Below, piece after piece: positions 36,397 to 44,884 of a stretch of DNA of 64,000 bases (positions within the stretch are counted from its first letter, which is position 1; every line of letters starts with the position of its first letter). This stretch comes from Oribacterium sp. oral taxon 078 str. F0262 (GTDB lineage Bacteria > Bacillota > Clostridia > Lachnospirales > Lachnospiraceae), in assembly GCF_000160135.1 (NCBI RefSeq), contig NZ_GG729937.1:1121-65120 (forward strand). Direction: 5' to 3'. Below the pieces are notes generated by a model, which did not search any database, was not told where the DNA came from, and saw only the letters and a list, made by a program, of their open reading frames with translations. The position numbers and the translations under genes were made by a program.

Positions 36397-37293
36397 TTAC
36401 TTTGCCAAAAGATTCTGATCCCAGCCGACCTTGATGAAATATCCGCCGTAGGTATCCTTGAATACCTTTTCCGTCTCGGGAGACTGAAAGGCCTTCACGA
36501 CTTTTTCGTAGACAGCCGCCTTGTCCGGGTCCTCCAGATCCGCAGTGCGGGCGGCGATCAGGTTCCAGTACTCCTCCACATCCAAAACGCTGTCCTTATA
36601 GATCGCTTCGTCGCTTTTCAGCCCAAAGTCCAGCGCATAGTTTCCGTTGACCACGGCGGCAGTCACATCGGACAGAGCGGAGGGGATTACATTGGCCTTC
36701 AGCTCCTCGATCTTGATGCCGACATCATACTTTACGATATTATCTATCGTGGGGTTAAACGCTGCATTGGGATCCAGCTCAATCAAGCCTGCCGCCTCCA
36801 GCACCTTCAGCGCACGGCCGCCGTTTGTCAGGTCGTCCGGGATCGCCACGGTATCTCCGTCCTTCAGCTCCTTCACGGAGGAGATCTTCCGGGAATACAG
36901 ATTCAGCGGAATGATAAAGGTGTTTCCGATATTCTGGATCTTATAGCCATGGCTGTCGATCTCGTTCTGAAGATAGATGCGGTGCTGGAAAGAGTTCAGA
37001 TCGATCTCCCCGTTTGCCAGGGCATTATTTGGTGTCACATAGTCGGAGAACTGCACCAGCTCAAGGTCGATGCCCTCACCCTTCAGTGCCTCTTTTGCAG
37101 GCTTCCAAAGATCCTCATAGATGCTTCCGACGACGCCAAGCTTTACTGTGACCCGGGCGGCGGATTCCGTCTTCTGTCCGCTTTCCGAGGATGAATCCCC
37201 CTTTGATGCATGGCTCTTAGAGCCGCAGGCGCTAAGTGCCAGTGCAAAAAGCGCGGCAGACAGTAAAACAGCGATAATCTTATTCCTTTTCAT
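36397..37293 (-). CDS. metQ: MetQ/NlpA-family methionine-binding lipoprotein
   Basis: 298 residues. Lipoprotein signal peptide with lipobox ALSACGS. The NlpA/MetQ domain shows KLGVVGSIYEDLWKPAKEAL, LVQFSDYVTPNNALANGEID (the family's usual position), HRIYLQNEID and VAIPDDLTNGGRALKVLEAAGL. It captures methionine, or a close analogue, for MetNI. It lies between the two hydroxyacid dehydrogenase genes of the same operon. Confidence 0.95.
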   Translation of the reverse strand: MKRNKIIAVLLSAALFALALSACGSKSHASKGDSSSESGQKTESAARVTVKLGVVGSIYEDLWKPAKEALKGEGIDLELVQFSDYVTPNNALANGEIDLNSFQHRIYLQNEIDSHGYKIQNIGNTFIIPLNLYSRKISSVKELKDGDTVAIPDDLTNGGRALKVLEAAGLIELDPNAAFNPTIDNIVKYDVGIKIEELKANVIPSALSDVTAAVVNGNYALDFGLKSDEAIYKDSVLDVEEYWNLIAARTADLEDPDKAAVYEKVVKAFQSPETEKVFKDTYGGYFIKVGWDQNLLAK

Positions 37294-37314
37294 TCTGATT
37301 CCCTCCGGATAATT

Positions 37315-38274
37315 TTACAAAGTCAAAGCCAGCTTGTAGTTTTCGCTCATGGTTTTGCAGGATGCGCTGAATTTTTCCTCTTCCTCAGGGCTGAGCTTTA
37401 ACTCGATGATATCAGCGATCCCATCCCGATTTAATACTGCGGGGACGCTGGCATACACATCCTTCTGTCCGTACTGCCCCTCTAAGAGAACGGATACGGG
37501 AAGGATTCGATTTTCGTCATGAAAAATGGCTCGAACCACCTCTGCAATGGATGCGGCGATGCCAAATTCTGTGGATCCCTTGCCTCCGAGGATCTTCCAG
37601 CCGCCCGCTTTTCCTTCCTCTGCGATGGCATCCGGATCGAGCATGCCATAGCTGTCCGGCCTTTCCTTTTGAAGCTGAGCCAGGGCTTTTCCGCCAAGTG
37701 TAACGGCGGACCACGCGACCATTTGGCTCTCTCCGTGTTCTCCCAGCGCGTAGGCATGGATGGATTTCTGATCCACGCCGGTCGCCTCGGCCAATGCCCG
37801 GCAGAGGCGGGCGGAGTCCAGCGTCGTGCCGGTAGACAGGATGCGTCTGGGAGGCCAATTCAGCTGATGCTGGATATAATGGGTGATGACATCGGCAGGA
37901 TTTGAAATATTTATTATGATTCCGGCAAAGCCGGACATTCGTATCGACTCCGTGACCTCCTTCATAATGACGATCGTCTGCCGAAGCGTGTCCATCCTGG
38001 TCTGCCCCTTGCTGATATCCGGCAGAGGGCCGGCCGCCGTGATCAAAAGCTGGGCATCCGCGATCTCCGTGTAATCTCCCGCATGCACCTTCGCTCTGCT
38101 CGGAAGATACTTTACCGCATCGGAGAGGTCCAGGGCCTGCGCGGCGGCCTTCTTCTCATCGACGTCAATGTAGACGATCTCCTCGGCCAGGCCCTGTGAA
38201 ATCAGGGAATAGCCGGCGTGCGATCCGACGTGTCCCGCTCCGATAATACCGATTTTTCTCTTTTGCAAATTCAT
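37315..38274 (-). CDS. NAD-dependent L-2-hydroxyacid dehydrogenase (lactate/malate dehydrogenase family)
   Basis: 319 residues. NAD-binding GIIGAGHVGSHAGYSL, the ISNPADVITHYIQ block, and the catalytic His in ALGEHGESQMVAWS. The substrate loop (AAGPLPDISKGQTRMDTLR) differs from that of typical L-lactate or malate dehydrogenases and is nearer to hydroxyisocaproate-type enzymes that take bulky side chains. AAGGAGG precedes the ATG at 38274. Its position between metI and metQ suggests the methionine oxo/hydroxy acid as substrate (inference). Confidence 0.85.
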   Translation of the reverse strand: MNLQKRKIGIIGAGHVGSHAGYSLISQGLAEEIVYIDVDEKKAAAQALDLSDAVKYLPSRAKVHAGDYTEIADAQLLITAAGPLPDISKGQTRMDTLRQTIVIMKEVTESIRMSGFAGIIINISNPADVITHYIQHQLNWPPRRILSTGTTLDSARLCRALAEATGVDQKSIHAYALGEHGESQMVAWSAVTLGGKALAQLQKERPDSYGMLDPDAIAEEGKAGGWKILGGKGSTEFGIAASIAEVVRAIFHDENRILPVSVLLEGQYGQKDVYASVPAVLNRDGIADIIELKLSPEEEEKFSASCKTMSENYKLALTL

Positions 38275-38283
38275 TTTTTTCCT

Positions 38284-38323
38284 CCTTAATGCCTGCTCTT
38301 TCTCCTTAATGCCTGCTCTTTCT
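38284..38323. repeat. Tandem 20-bp duplication at the metI/dehydrogenase junction
   Basis: The unit CCTTAATGCCTGCTCTTTCT (plus strand) occurs twice without a gap at 38284-38303 and 38304-38323. On the coding strand each copy carries TAAGGAG, so the metI stop and a ribosome site are duplicated; the copy nearest the dehydrogenase ATG is the working site. Confidence 0.85.
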
Positions 38324-38986
38324 GACAATATGAGCGCCGATGCATTCCATCATACAGACGAGGATGAGCAGAACGATCACGGTCACATTGGTCACATCCG
38401 ACATATTTCTGTCATGCCCGTAGCGGACGGCGAAATCACCGAGGCCGCCTGCACCGACCACACCGGCCATAGCGGTCAGGTTCAGAAGACTGATGGCTGT
38501 GATCGTGGTACTCCGTGCGATAGCCGCTATGCTTTCCCTCAAGTAGACACGAAAGATGATTTCTGCGGGACTGGAGCCCATGGAGAGCGCCGCCTCAATG
38601 AGCCCGGGATCCAACTCGGCCAAGGCGGTCTGCACCTGCCGGGTGAAAAAAGGAACACAGCCGAACACCAGCGGAACAATGGCCCCGCGCACATAAATCG
38701 CCGTCCCCATGATGGCACGAGACAGCGGCATGACCCATGTCAAGAGGATAATAAAGGGGATGGAACGGAACAGGCTGACCAGCTTGTCCAGGATCTGATA
38801 GACGATTTTATTTTCCAAAATGCCGTCCGGCTTCGTGACCGTGAGCAGCACACCAAGGATCAGGCCGAGGACAAAGGAGATAGCGCCTGACCAGATGAGC
38901 ATCAAAAGGGTGTCACCGATTGCGGCATAAAAGTCCGGCAGCTTCGCCATGACATTGGGAATCCAGTTATTCAGAAATTCTTGCAT
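38306..38986 (-). CDS. metI: Methionine ABC transporter permease
   Basis: 226 residues with five membrane helices. The permease loop that contacts the ATPase is present (ALAELDPGLIEAALSMGSSPAEII), as is SIPFIILLTWVMPLSRAIMGT. With MetN and MetQ it forms a D/L-methionine importer. Its start overlaps the metN 3' end by 20 bases. Confidence 0.96.
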   Translation of the reverse strand: MQEFLNNWIPNVMAKLPDFYAAIGDTLLMLIWSGAISFVLGLILGVLLTVTKPDGILENKIVYQILDKLVSLFRSIPFIILLTWVMPLSRAIMGTAIYVRGAIVPLVFGCVPFFTRQVQTALAELDPGLIEAALSMGSSPAEIIFRVYLRESIAAIARSTTITAISLLNLTAMAGVVGAGGLGDFAVRYGHDRNMSDVTNVTVIVLLILVCMMECIGAHIVRKSRH

Positions 38987-40019
38987 CCTTGATCACCTCC
39001 AGGCCTACCTTCTTCTCAATGAGATATTTCATCGCTTCTTCAATCCGTTCCCGCTCTCCGCTGATGATCGCCACCGTTCCGCCAATGGGTGCATCCTCTA
39101 CGATGCTGATATCCGCAAAGATGATATTCAGGGAAAGGCCAAACTTCTGTGATACCGTGGAGATCAGCGGCTCGGAGACATTTCTCTGTAAATAGGAGAG
39201 CCGAACGATCAGCTCCCCCGGCTGAAGCTGAACCACCGGGGAATTTTCAGAAAGCAGCTCCTCAATCTTCCGAAGATTCGAAGTTGTCTGGATGAAGTTT
39301 TTCGTGATCTCCTGTTCAGGCTTGGAAAATACATGAAATACCTCGCCCTGCTCCACCACACGCCCGTGCTCCATGACAGCGACGCGGTGACAGATTTCCC
39401 TGACCACTGCCATCTCATGTGTGATCATCACAATCGTAATGCCGAGTTTTTCATTCAGATGCTTCAGAAGCCGAAGAATAGACTTTGTGGTCTGGGGATC
39501 CAATGCGGAAGTGGCCTCATCGCAGAGCAGCACATTCGGCTCATTGGCCAAGGCTCTCGCAATCGCCACGCGCTGTTTCTGTCCGCCGGAGAGCTGAGAG
39601 GGATAGGCATTCGCCTTATCCTTAATACCCACAAGCTCCAGCAAGTCTGTCACCCTGTCCTCTGTCTCTTTTTTGCCGAGCCCGCTTCCCCGCAGCGGAT
39701 AGGCTACATTTCCCGCGACTGTGCGGGACGGCATCAGATTAAAATGCTGGAAGATCATTCCGATCTTCTTTCGTGTCCTCCGAAGTTCACGCGCGTTCAA
39801 AGCCGTGAGCTCTTTCCCGTCTACCGTGACCGTGCCTCTTGCAGGCCGCTCCAGAAGATTGATGCATCGAAGCAGTGTAGATTTTCCCGCTCCGGAAAAA
39901 CCGATAATCCCGAAAATCTCCGCTTTATCGATGGACAATGAAACATCGCGCAGCGCGTGAACCTGCTGCTGATCTTTCCCGAAATCCTTGGAAATATGCG
40001 TCAACTCAATCAAATCCAT
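38967..40019 (-). CDS. metN: Methionine ABC transporter ATP-binding protein
   Basis: 350 residues. Walker A GFSGAGKST, signature LSGGQKQRVAIARAL, Walker B VLLCDEAT and H-loop MITHEM. The C-terminal NIL (ACT-like) domain, in which MetN proteins bind methionine and shut down transport, is present from about 270 (IVRLSYLQRNVSEPLISTV). AAGGGAGA precedes the ATG at 40019, immediately after the attenuator terminator. Confidence 0.96.
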   Translation of the reverse strand: MDLIELTHISKDFGKDQQQVHALRDVSLSIDKAEIFGIIGFSGAGKSTLLRCINLLERPARGTVTVDGKELTALNARELRRTRKKIGMIFQHFNLMPSRTVAGNVAYPLRGSGLGKKETEDRVTDLLELVGIKDKANAYPSQLSGGQKQRVAIARALANEPNVLLCDEATSALDPQTTKSILRLLKHLNEKLGITIVMITHEMAVVREICHRVAVMEHGRVVEQGEVFHVFSKPEQEITKNFIQTTSNLRKIEELLSENSPVVQLQPGELIVRLSYLQRNVSEPLISTVSQKFGLSLNIIFADISIVEDAPIGGTVAIISGERERIEEAMKYLIEKKVGLEVIKDARISE

Positions 40020-40032
40020 TCTCCCTTCAACG

Positions 40033-40064
40033 AAAAAAGCGGGGGGCCCAAAGGCTCCCCGCTT
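40033..40064 (-). terminator. Attenuator terminator in the metN leader
   Basis: Minus-strand stem AAGCGGGGAGCC/GGCCCCCCGCTT (12 positions, one A-C mismatch) with loop TTTG, followed by TTTTTT, 14 bases before the metN ATG. AAGCGG at 40083-40088 can pair with the same 3' arm and may form a competing fold. Placement between a Met-rich leader peptide and metN is typical of translation-coupled attenuation. Confidence 0.88.
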
Positions 40065-40096
40065 CAAATGCGTCCATCAACTCCGCTTATCCTTGC

Positions 40097-40234
40097 TTAG
40101 CAGAGACACATTCGAGTCCGGATCTTCCGGAAAGGCAGCAAATGAGCACACGAAACTGTGGGCATCGGCATCAGCATAGCCATGTCCATATCCATGCAGC
40201 TCATCATTCGAGAATTACGATAAAACATGCTCAT
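40097..40234 (-). CDS. Methionine-rich leader peptide of the metNIQ operon
   Basis: 45 codons, ATG at 40234, TAA at 40097-40099. Eleven residues are Met, eight of them within residues 10-24 (MMSCMDMDMAMLMPM). AGGAAAGGGG lies just upstream. The stop is 32 bases before the terminator hairpin. Like leader peptides of amino-acid operons, it should sense charged tRNA-Met: stalling at the Met run when methionine is scarce would prevent termination and allow metN expression. No S-box, SAM or T-box element was recognised in this leader. Function is inferred from composition and position. Confidence 0.82.
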   Translation of the reverse strand: MSMFYRNSRMMSCMDMDMAMLMPMPTVSCAHLLPFRKIRTRMCLC

Positions 40235-40278
40235 GCCCCTTTCCTTTAAAATCCTGTATTTCCTGTATTGTGGCTTAG

Positions 40279-40307
40279 ATGGTACTGCTTGTTCCCCGCA
40301 ATGTCAA
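40279..40307 (-). promoter_or_regulatory. Promoter of the methionine operon
   Basis: TTGACA (40302-40307), 17-base spacer, TACCAT (40279-40284) on the minus strand; predicted start near 40272, about 38 bases before the leader-peptide ATG. Confidence 0.7.
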
Positions 40308-40738
40308 TCAGAACTTCATCAATTTCACAAAGTCCGTCGTCTTCTCTAAAGCATAATCGCTTCGCAAATGGAAATTCATCGCTTTGCCCTGCTTCCTCCG
40401 CGGCGCTTACACATGCTCGGGCGCCGAAGCGCAAGAAGATTACTTGACACATTTTCTTCACAGAAGCTTTTATGCAGTCCGTTTCCGTGCGTCTCAGTAT
40501 TGCCGCCTTTTGGGCATTGGAGGAAGCCCTCCGTCAGCAAAACATATGCGCCGCTTGTTCTGCCTTATCAAAACTGCTTACCACCATGTATCTGCATTTG
40601 GATCCTAAATTGCAATAACAAGTTGGACATCCTCCGCTAGGCAGTAGCCTGGTAGATTCGGTCGATTTCCTCCTCGAAGATTTCATCTGGGGTCCGGTTG
40701 GGATTCTTTGTGTCGATACAAAATATAATGACAATATG
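40308..40738. other. Gap without a supported gene
   Basis: The stretch between the methionine operon promoter and the toxin-antitoxin promoter has several short open frames on both strands, none with a ribosome site or recognisable motif. A minus-strand segment at about 40640-40720 (TKNPNRTPDEIFEEEIDRIY, then a stop) reads like the C-terminal end of a lost gene. It is probably decayed mobile DNA. Confidence 0.4.
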
Positions 40739-40793
40739 TTGATAGTAGACGAATAAATGTATATGATATAGATAGAATGGAGGTGTATATCAT
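40739..40793 (+). promoter_or_regulatory. Promoter and autoregulatory operator of the toxin-antitoxin pair
   Basis: TTGATA (40739-40744), 17-base spacer, TATGAT (40762-40767). The perfect inverted repeat ATGATATA (40763-40770)/TATATCAT (40786-40793) covers the -10 box, the GGAGGTG ribosome site and the start codon, a natural site for RelB/DinJ repression. Confidence 0.7.
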
Positions 40794-41064
40794 GGCTACT
40801 ACGAATCTGAATATCAGAACCGATAAGGAAATAAAAGACCAGGCCGACAGAATTTTTTCCGAGCTGGGTCTGAACATGACCACGGCTATCAATATGTTCC
40901 TCAGAACGACGATCCGGGAAAATGGAATTCCTTTTGCACTTAAGCTGGATGTGCCGAATGAAACAACCGCCGCTGCAATTGAAGAGGGCAGGCGTATCGC
41001 TTCCGACAGCAGCGTGAAGGGCTGCACCAATATGGATGACCTTAAGGCGGCGCTGGAAGTATGA
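40792..41064 (+). CDS. RelB/DinJ-family antitoxin
   Basis: 90 residues. TNLNIRTDKEIKDQADRIF and LGLNMTTAINMFLRTTIREN are the ribbon-helix-helix of RelB/DinJ antitoxins; the C-terminal part should wrap the toxin. The ATG at 40792 has GGAGGTG upstream and is preferred to the one at 40777. It overlaps the toxin gene by ATGA. Base composition is richer in A+T than flanking genes, consistent with acquisition by transfer. Confidence 0.93.
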   Translation: MATTNLNIRTDKEIKDQADRIFSELGLNMTTAINMFLRTTIRENGIPFALKLDVPNETTAAAIEEGRRIASDSSVKGCTNMDDLKAALEV

Positions 41065-41342
41065 AGTACGAGGTAAAGTTTACAAACCAGTTCAAGAAGG
41101 ATCTGAAGCTGGCAAAGAAACAGAACAAGGATCTGAATAAATTGTTTGAGGTCGTAAATATTCTTGCAGACGGGGGCACGCTGGATGCAAGATATCGCGA
41201 CCATGATCTGTCCGGCAGCTATAAAGGAACAAGGGAATGCCACATTGAGCCGGACTGGCTCCTGGTGTATGAAATCCGCGATGAGGTGCTGGTGCTCATG
41301 CTATATCGTCTCGGAACGCATTCGGAACTGTTTAAGAAATAA
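41061..41342 (+). CDS. YafQ-family mRNA interferase toxin
   Basis: 93 residues, RelE superfamily. Residues matching the YafQ active site are His48, His61, Asp65, His87 and Phe91 (DHDLSG, CHIEPDW, LGTHSELF). YafQ cuts mRNA at the ribosome. With the overlapping antitoxin gene upstream it forms a standard type II pair. Confidence 0.93.
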   Translation: MKYEVKFTNQFKKDLKLAKKQNKDLNKLFEVVNILADGGTLDARYRDHDLSGSYKGTRECHIEPDWLLVYEIRDEVLVLMLYRLGTHSELFKK

Positions 41343-41580
41343 TCCGAGAAATCGGAGCTTGTGAATAGGGATTATGAGTAATATTATCAGGCTGAATGCC
41401 GTGGAGCAAAGAAACACTACAGGAAGATGTAACGTTCATGATGGGGGTAATCGGGAAAGCCGAAAAGCCGGAAATATCCGAAAAGCTTAACTACCGTCCG
41501 GACATGAGAATCCTCACTCTGTGGTTAAGGAACTTGTTATTGCAATTTAGGAAAATTATTTGAATCGTGAATTAGATGGA
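41343..41580. other. Gap after the toxin gene
   Basis: A 38-codon frame at 41374-41490 has a poor ribosome site and no known motif. The sequence TTATTGCAATTTAG near 41540 resembles ATTGCAATAACAAG near 40607 in reverse, so the toxin-antitoxin pair may be flanked by ends of a decayed insertion. Nothing else was recognised. Confidence 0.3.
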
Positions 41581-41619
41581 AAGGGTTAGAGCCAACAATG
41601 CAGGCTCTAACCCTTTTTT
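41581..41619 (+). terminator. Rho-independent terminator
   Basis: Stem AAGGGTTAGAGCC (41581-41593) with GGCTCTAACCCTT (41603-41615) and a T6 run. It ends plus-strand transcription from the toxin-antitoxin locus before the convergent hydroxylase genes. Confidence 0.88.
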
Positions 41620-41679
41620 CTATGTTTATTTTTGTGTCAGCACTCAGATATCAGTCCCGTCGGCGATGCGGGTCCTTCC

Positions 41680-44267
41680 TCAGGATTTTTTCTTCCGGTA
41701 ATAGGTGTTGTCCATCGGAAGCTTCGTCCGGAAGATCCCGTCCAGCGCATAGTAGGCTCCGGCGATCGCGGGCGCGATGGGGATCGAGGAGATCTCTCCG
41801 ACTCCCTTTGCGCCGTAGGCAAAGGGAAGCTGCGTCTCTCTCTCCACATAGGTCGCATGGATATCCGGGATCTGATTCGCCCGGAGCAGTCCCAGGGTCC
41901 CGAGCTTTGCCGCGGGGATGCAGTCCTTCAGAGGAAAGTCCTCCGTCAGGGCATAGCCCATTCCCATCAGGACGCCGCCCTCGATCTGCCCCTGGATGGA
42001 GATCGGATTCACGACCTTTCCGGCATCGTGCGCCGCGTAGACATCGGTGACTTTCCCCTCCGGGTCGAGGATCACCACATTGGTCGCGTAGGCATAGGCC
42101 ACATGGCTCTTCGGGAATTCCTTCTCCGCCCCGAGCTTGTCGGTCGGATCAAAGAACTCATAGAAAAACTCTCTTCCCTCGAGCTCCGAGATCCTTCCCC
42201 CATGCAGATCCAGCTCCTTTCGGAAGAGCTTCGCGACCTCCTTCACCGCCTCCCCGGTGATCAGAGTCTGCCGGGAGCCGGAGGTCGTCCCGGAATCCGG
42301 GGCAAATTCCGTGCTGCCGGAGCCGACCCTGAGCTTCTCGAGGGGAAGCCCCGTCCCACTGCTCAGCATCTGGAGGAAGACAGTCCGGCAGCCCTGACCG
42401 ATATCGGAAGCCGCCGTATAGAGCACGGGGAGGCCGTTCTCCACGACCAGCCTGGCTCTTCCCTTGTCGGGAAGCCCGACGCCGACTCCGGCGTTCTTCA
42501 TCGCGCAGGCGATGCCCGCATGACCCCGGTTGCTCTCATAGACCTCCTTCACCGCGAGGAGGGATTCCTTCAGGGCGGTGGACTCATCCGCGATCTGCCC
42601 GTTTGGAAGGACCTTTCCCGGCTCGATCGCATTCCGGAAGCGGATCTCCCAGGGGCTGATGCCGACCTTCTCCGCGAGCTTATTGATAATCATCTCGAGG
42701 GCAAATTCGCTCTGGCATACGCCGAAGCCCCGGAAGGCCCCCGCGGGGGATTGTTGGTGTAATAGCCAAAGCCCCGGATGTCCGTGTTCTGATAGCAGTA
42801 GGGTCCCACGGAATGCGTACAGGCCCTCTCCAGCACCGGTCCGCAGAGGGAGGCATAGGCTCCGGTATCGAAGTAGATCTCACAGTCCAGGCCGGTAAAG
42901 ATGCCGTTTTCATCACAGCCGAGGGTAAAGGTCCCCTCCATCGCGTGGCGCTTCGGATGGAAATTGATGGACTCCTGCCGGGAAAACTTCACCTTGACCG
43001 GGCGGCCCGTCTTTAAGGCGAGCAGCACGGAGGTGTGCTGAACCGTCACATCCTCCTTTCCGCCAAAGCCGCCTCCGACCAGCTTGTTCTCGACGACGAT
43101 CCTATCCGGGTCCCACTCCAGCATGTAGGCGATTTCCTTCCTGGTATCGTAAACCCCCTGATCGCTCGTCAGGACCTTCACCCCGTCCTTATAGGGGAAG
43201 GCAAGACCGCACTCCGGCTCCATGAAGGCGTGCTCCGTAAAGGGTGTCGTGAAGCTCTCCGTGACCTTATACTTCGATTCCGCAAGCGCCTTCTTCGCGT
43301 CTCCCCTTGTGACATGCCTTTTCTGGCAGAGGTTTCCGTTTTCGTGGATTCTGGGCGCGCCCTCCGCCATGGCCTCATGAATATTATGGACCAGCGGAAG
43401 GACCTCATACTCCACCTTCACGAGCTTCTTCGCCTCCTCCAGGATCAGCGGGGACTCCGCGGCGATCAGGCAGAGCGCATCGCCGATACACCTTGTGATA
43501 TCGCCCTCCGCGATCATGACATCCCAGTCCTGCTGGATATGGCCGACCTTGTTTCTCGGGACATCCTCCGCCTTCAGGATGCAGACTACGCCGGGCAGAG
43601 CCCTTGCCCCTTCGGTGTCGATCTTTACGATGCGGGCTCTCGGGTACTCCGTCCTCACAGCTCCTCCGTAGAGCATGCCCGGCATGACAACATCGTCCAC
43701 GTATTCCCCTTCTCCCAGCACCTTCTCTCTGACATCCACGCGGAAGGCGGAGTCCCCGACCGCATAGCCTCTCTCCCCCTCCTCGACCGCCTCGTCGATC
43801 TCGAGCTCTCCTCGGAGGATCCGGGCCGCAAGGTCGATCCCCTCGATAATCTTCTTATAGCCGGTACAGCGGCAGATATTGCCCCGGATCGCCTTCTTGA
43901 TCTCCTCCTCTGTCGGAGCGGGATTTTGGTCGATCAGAGCCTTCGCGGACATCACCATTCCGGGGATGCAGAAGCCGCACTGCACCGCCCCGGCCCTTCC
44001 GAAGGCATAGACGAAGGCCTCCTTCTCCCGGAGACTGAGCCCCTCCGTCGTGATGATATTCTTTCCCGCGGCCTTCTTCGTGCTCATGATGCAGGAGCGC
44101 ACGGCCTTCCCATCGATAATGATGGTGCAGGTTCCGCAGGCGCCCTCGCTGCAGCCGTCCTTCACCGAGGTGAGCCTGAGCTCATCTCTGAGATAGCGGA
44201 GCAGCGGCTGCTCTGTCCTGCATTCTCTCTCCTCCCCGTTCACCGTAAAGCGAAAAATCTCCTCCAT
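41680..44267 (-). pseudogene. Fused FeS-molybdenum hydroxylase (xanthine dehydrogenase-like), 1-base frameshift
   Basis: Would encode about 862 residues: plant-type 2Fe-2S domain (CSEGACGTC), second 2Fe-2S domain (CGFC...CRCTGYKK), then the molybdopterin-binding region ending in KGVGEISS with the catalytic Glu. The frame breaks at CCCCCGCGGGGG (42738-42749). Before it the protein reads TNNPP; the frame with the expected AGAFRGFG motif follows only if one base is added to the C run. The two parts are open at 42690-44267 and 41680-42693. The break may be a real mutation, a sequencing error in a homopolymer, or slippage. GGGAGGAAAG precedes the ATG at 44267. Confidence 0.85.
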
Positions 44268-44398
44268 CTTTCCTCCCTGATACTCTCTATCCCGGTTCTC
44301 CCTGCCCCATGCAGGAATCCGCGGCACAATACAAAAACGGCCACAGTCACAGCGGGCTGATGGGCATTGTGACAAATCCCCATCGCATTGCCGGAAGC

Positions 44399-44884
44399 TC
44401 AGTCCGCGGCCCCGCGAAGATGCTCCTCCACCGACCGCGCGACAGCGTCCAGAATCTTCTCGTAGCCGGTGCAGCGGCAGAGGTGCCCGGAGATCAGCTT
44501 CCGAAGCTCCTCCCTCGTGTAGCGCTTCCCGGTCCCGACGATCTCCACCGCGCTCATGATAATGCCCGGCGTGCAGAAGCCGCACTGCACCGCCGCCTCC
44601 TCGATGAAGGCCTTCTGGATCGGAGAGAGATCACCCTCCCTGCTCTTCAGGCCCTCCACCGTCATGACGGACTTTCCGTCCGCCCACATCGCGAGGTAGA
44701 TGCAGCTGTCGATGGCCTCTCCGTCCACAAGCACGGTGCAGGCCCCGCACTCCCCGACCTCGCATCCCTTCTTCACGGAGCTTAGGTCCAGGCGATTTCT
44801 CAGAGTATCGAGGAGGGATTCCCGCTCATCGACCGCGATCTCTCTCTCCCGGCCGTTCACTGTGACATGAATGATCTTAAGCAT
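44399..44884 (-). CDS. Xanthine dehydrogenase-type 2Fe-2S subunit
   Basis: 161 residues with both iron-sulfur domains: CEVGECGACTVLVDGEAIDSC, then CGFCTPG and HLCRCTGYEKI. It passes electrons from the molybdenum site to FAD in the three-subunit hydroxylase formed with the next two upstream genes. AGGAGGTG precedes the ATG at 44884, which overlaps the FAD-subunit gene by eight bases. Confidence 0.95.
   Translation of the reverse strand: MLKIIHVTVNGREREIAVDERESLLDTLRNRLDLSSVKKGCEVGECGACTVLVDGEAIDSCIYLAMWADGKSVMTVEGLKSREGDLSPIQKAFIEEAAVQCGFCTPGIIMSAVEIVGTGKRYTREELRKLISGHLCRCTGYEKILDAVARSVEEHLRGAAD

Noticed and set aside
39938-40249. A plus-strand frame giving a His-rich peptide (HRHQHSHVHIHAAHH), suggestive of a metal-binding protein
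   Set aside because: It is the antisense of the Met-codon run of the leader peptide (ATG read as CAT), has no ribosome site and overlaps the metN start.
40020-40280. SAM (S-box) riboswitch or Met T-box in the metN leader
   Set aside because: Neither the S-box core nor the T-box AGGGTGG-type sequence is visible; the Met-rich peptide and terminator explain the leader better.
40246-40461. A 71-codon minus-strand frame upstream of the methionine operon
   Set aside because: It contains the operon promoter, has no good ribosome site and shows no family motif; it may be decayed DNA.
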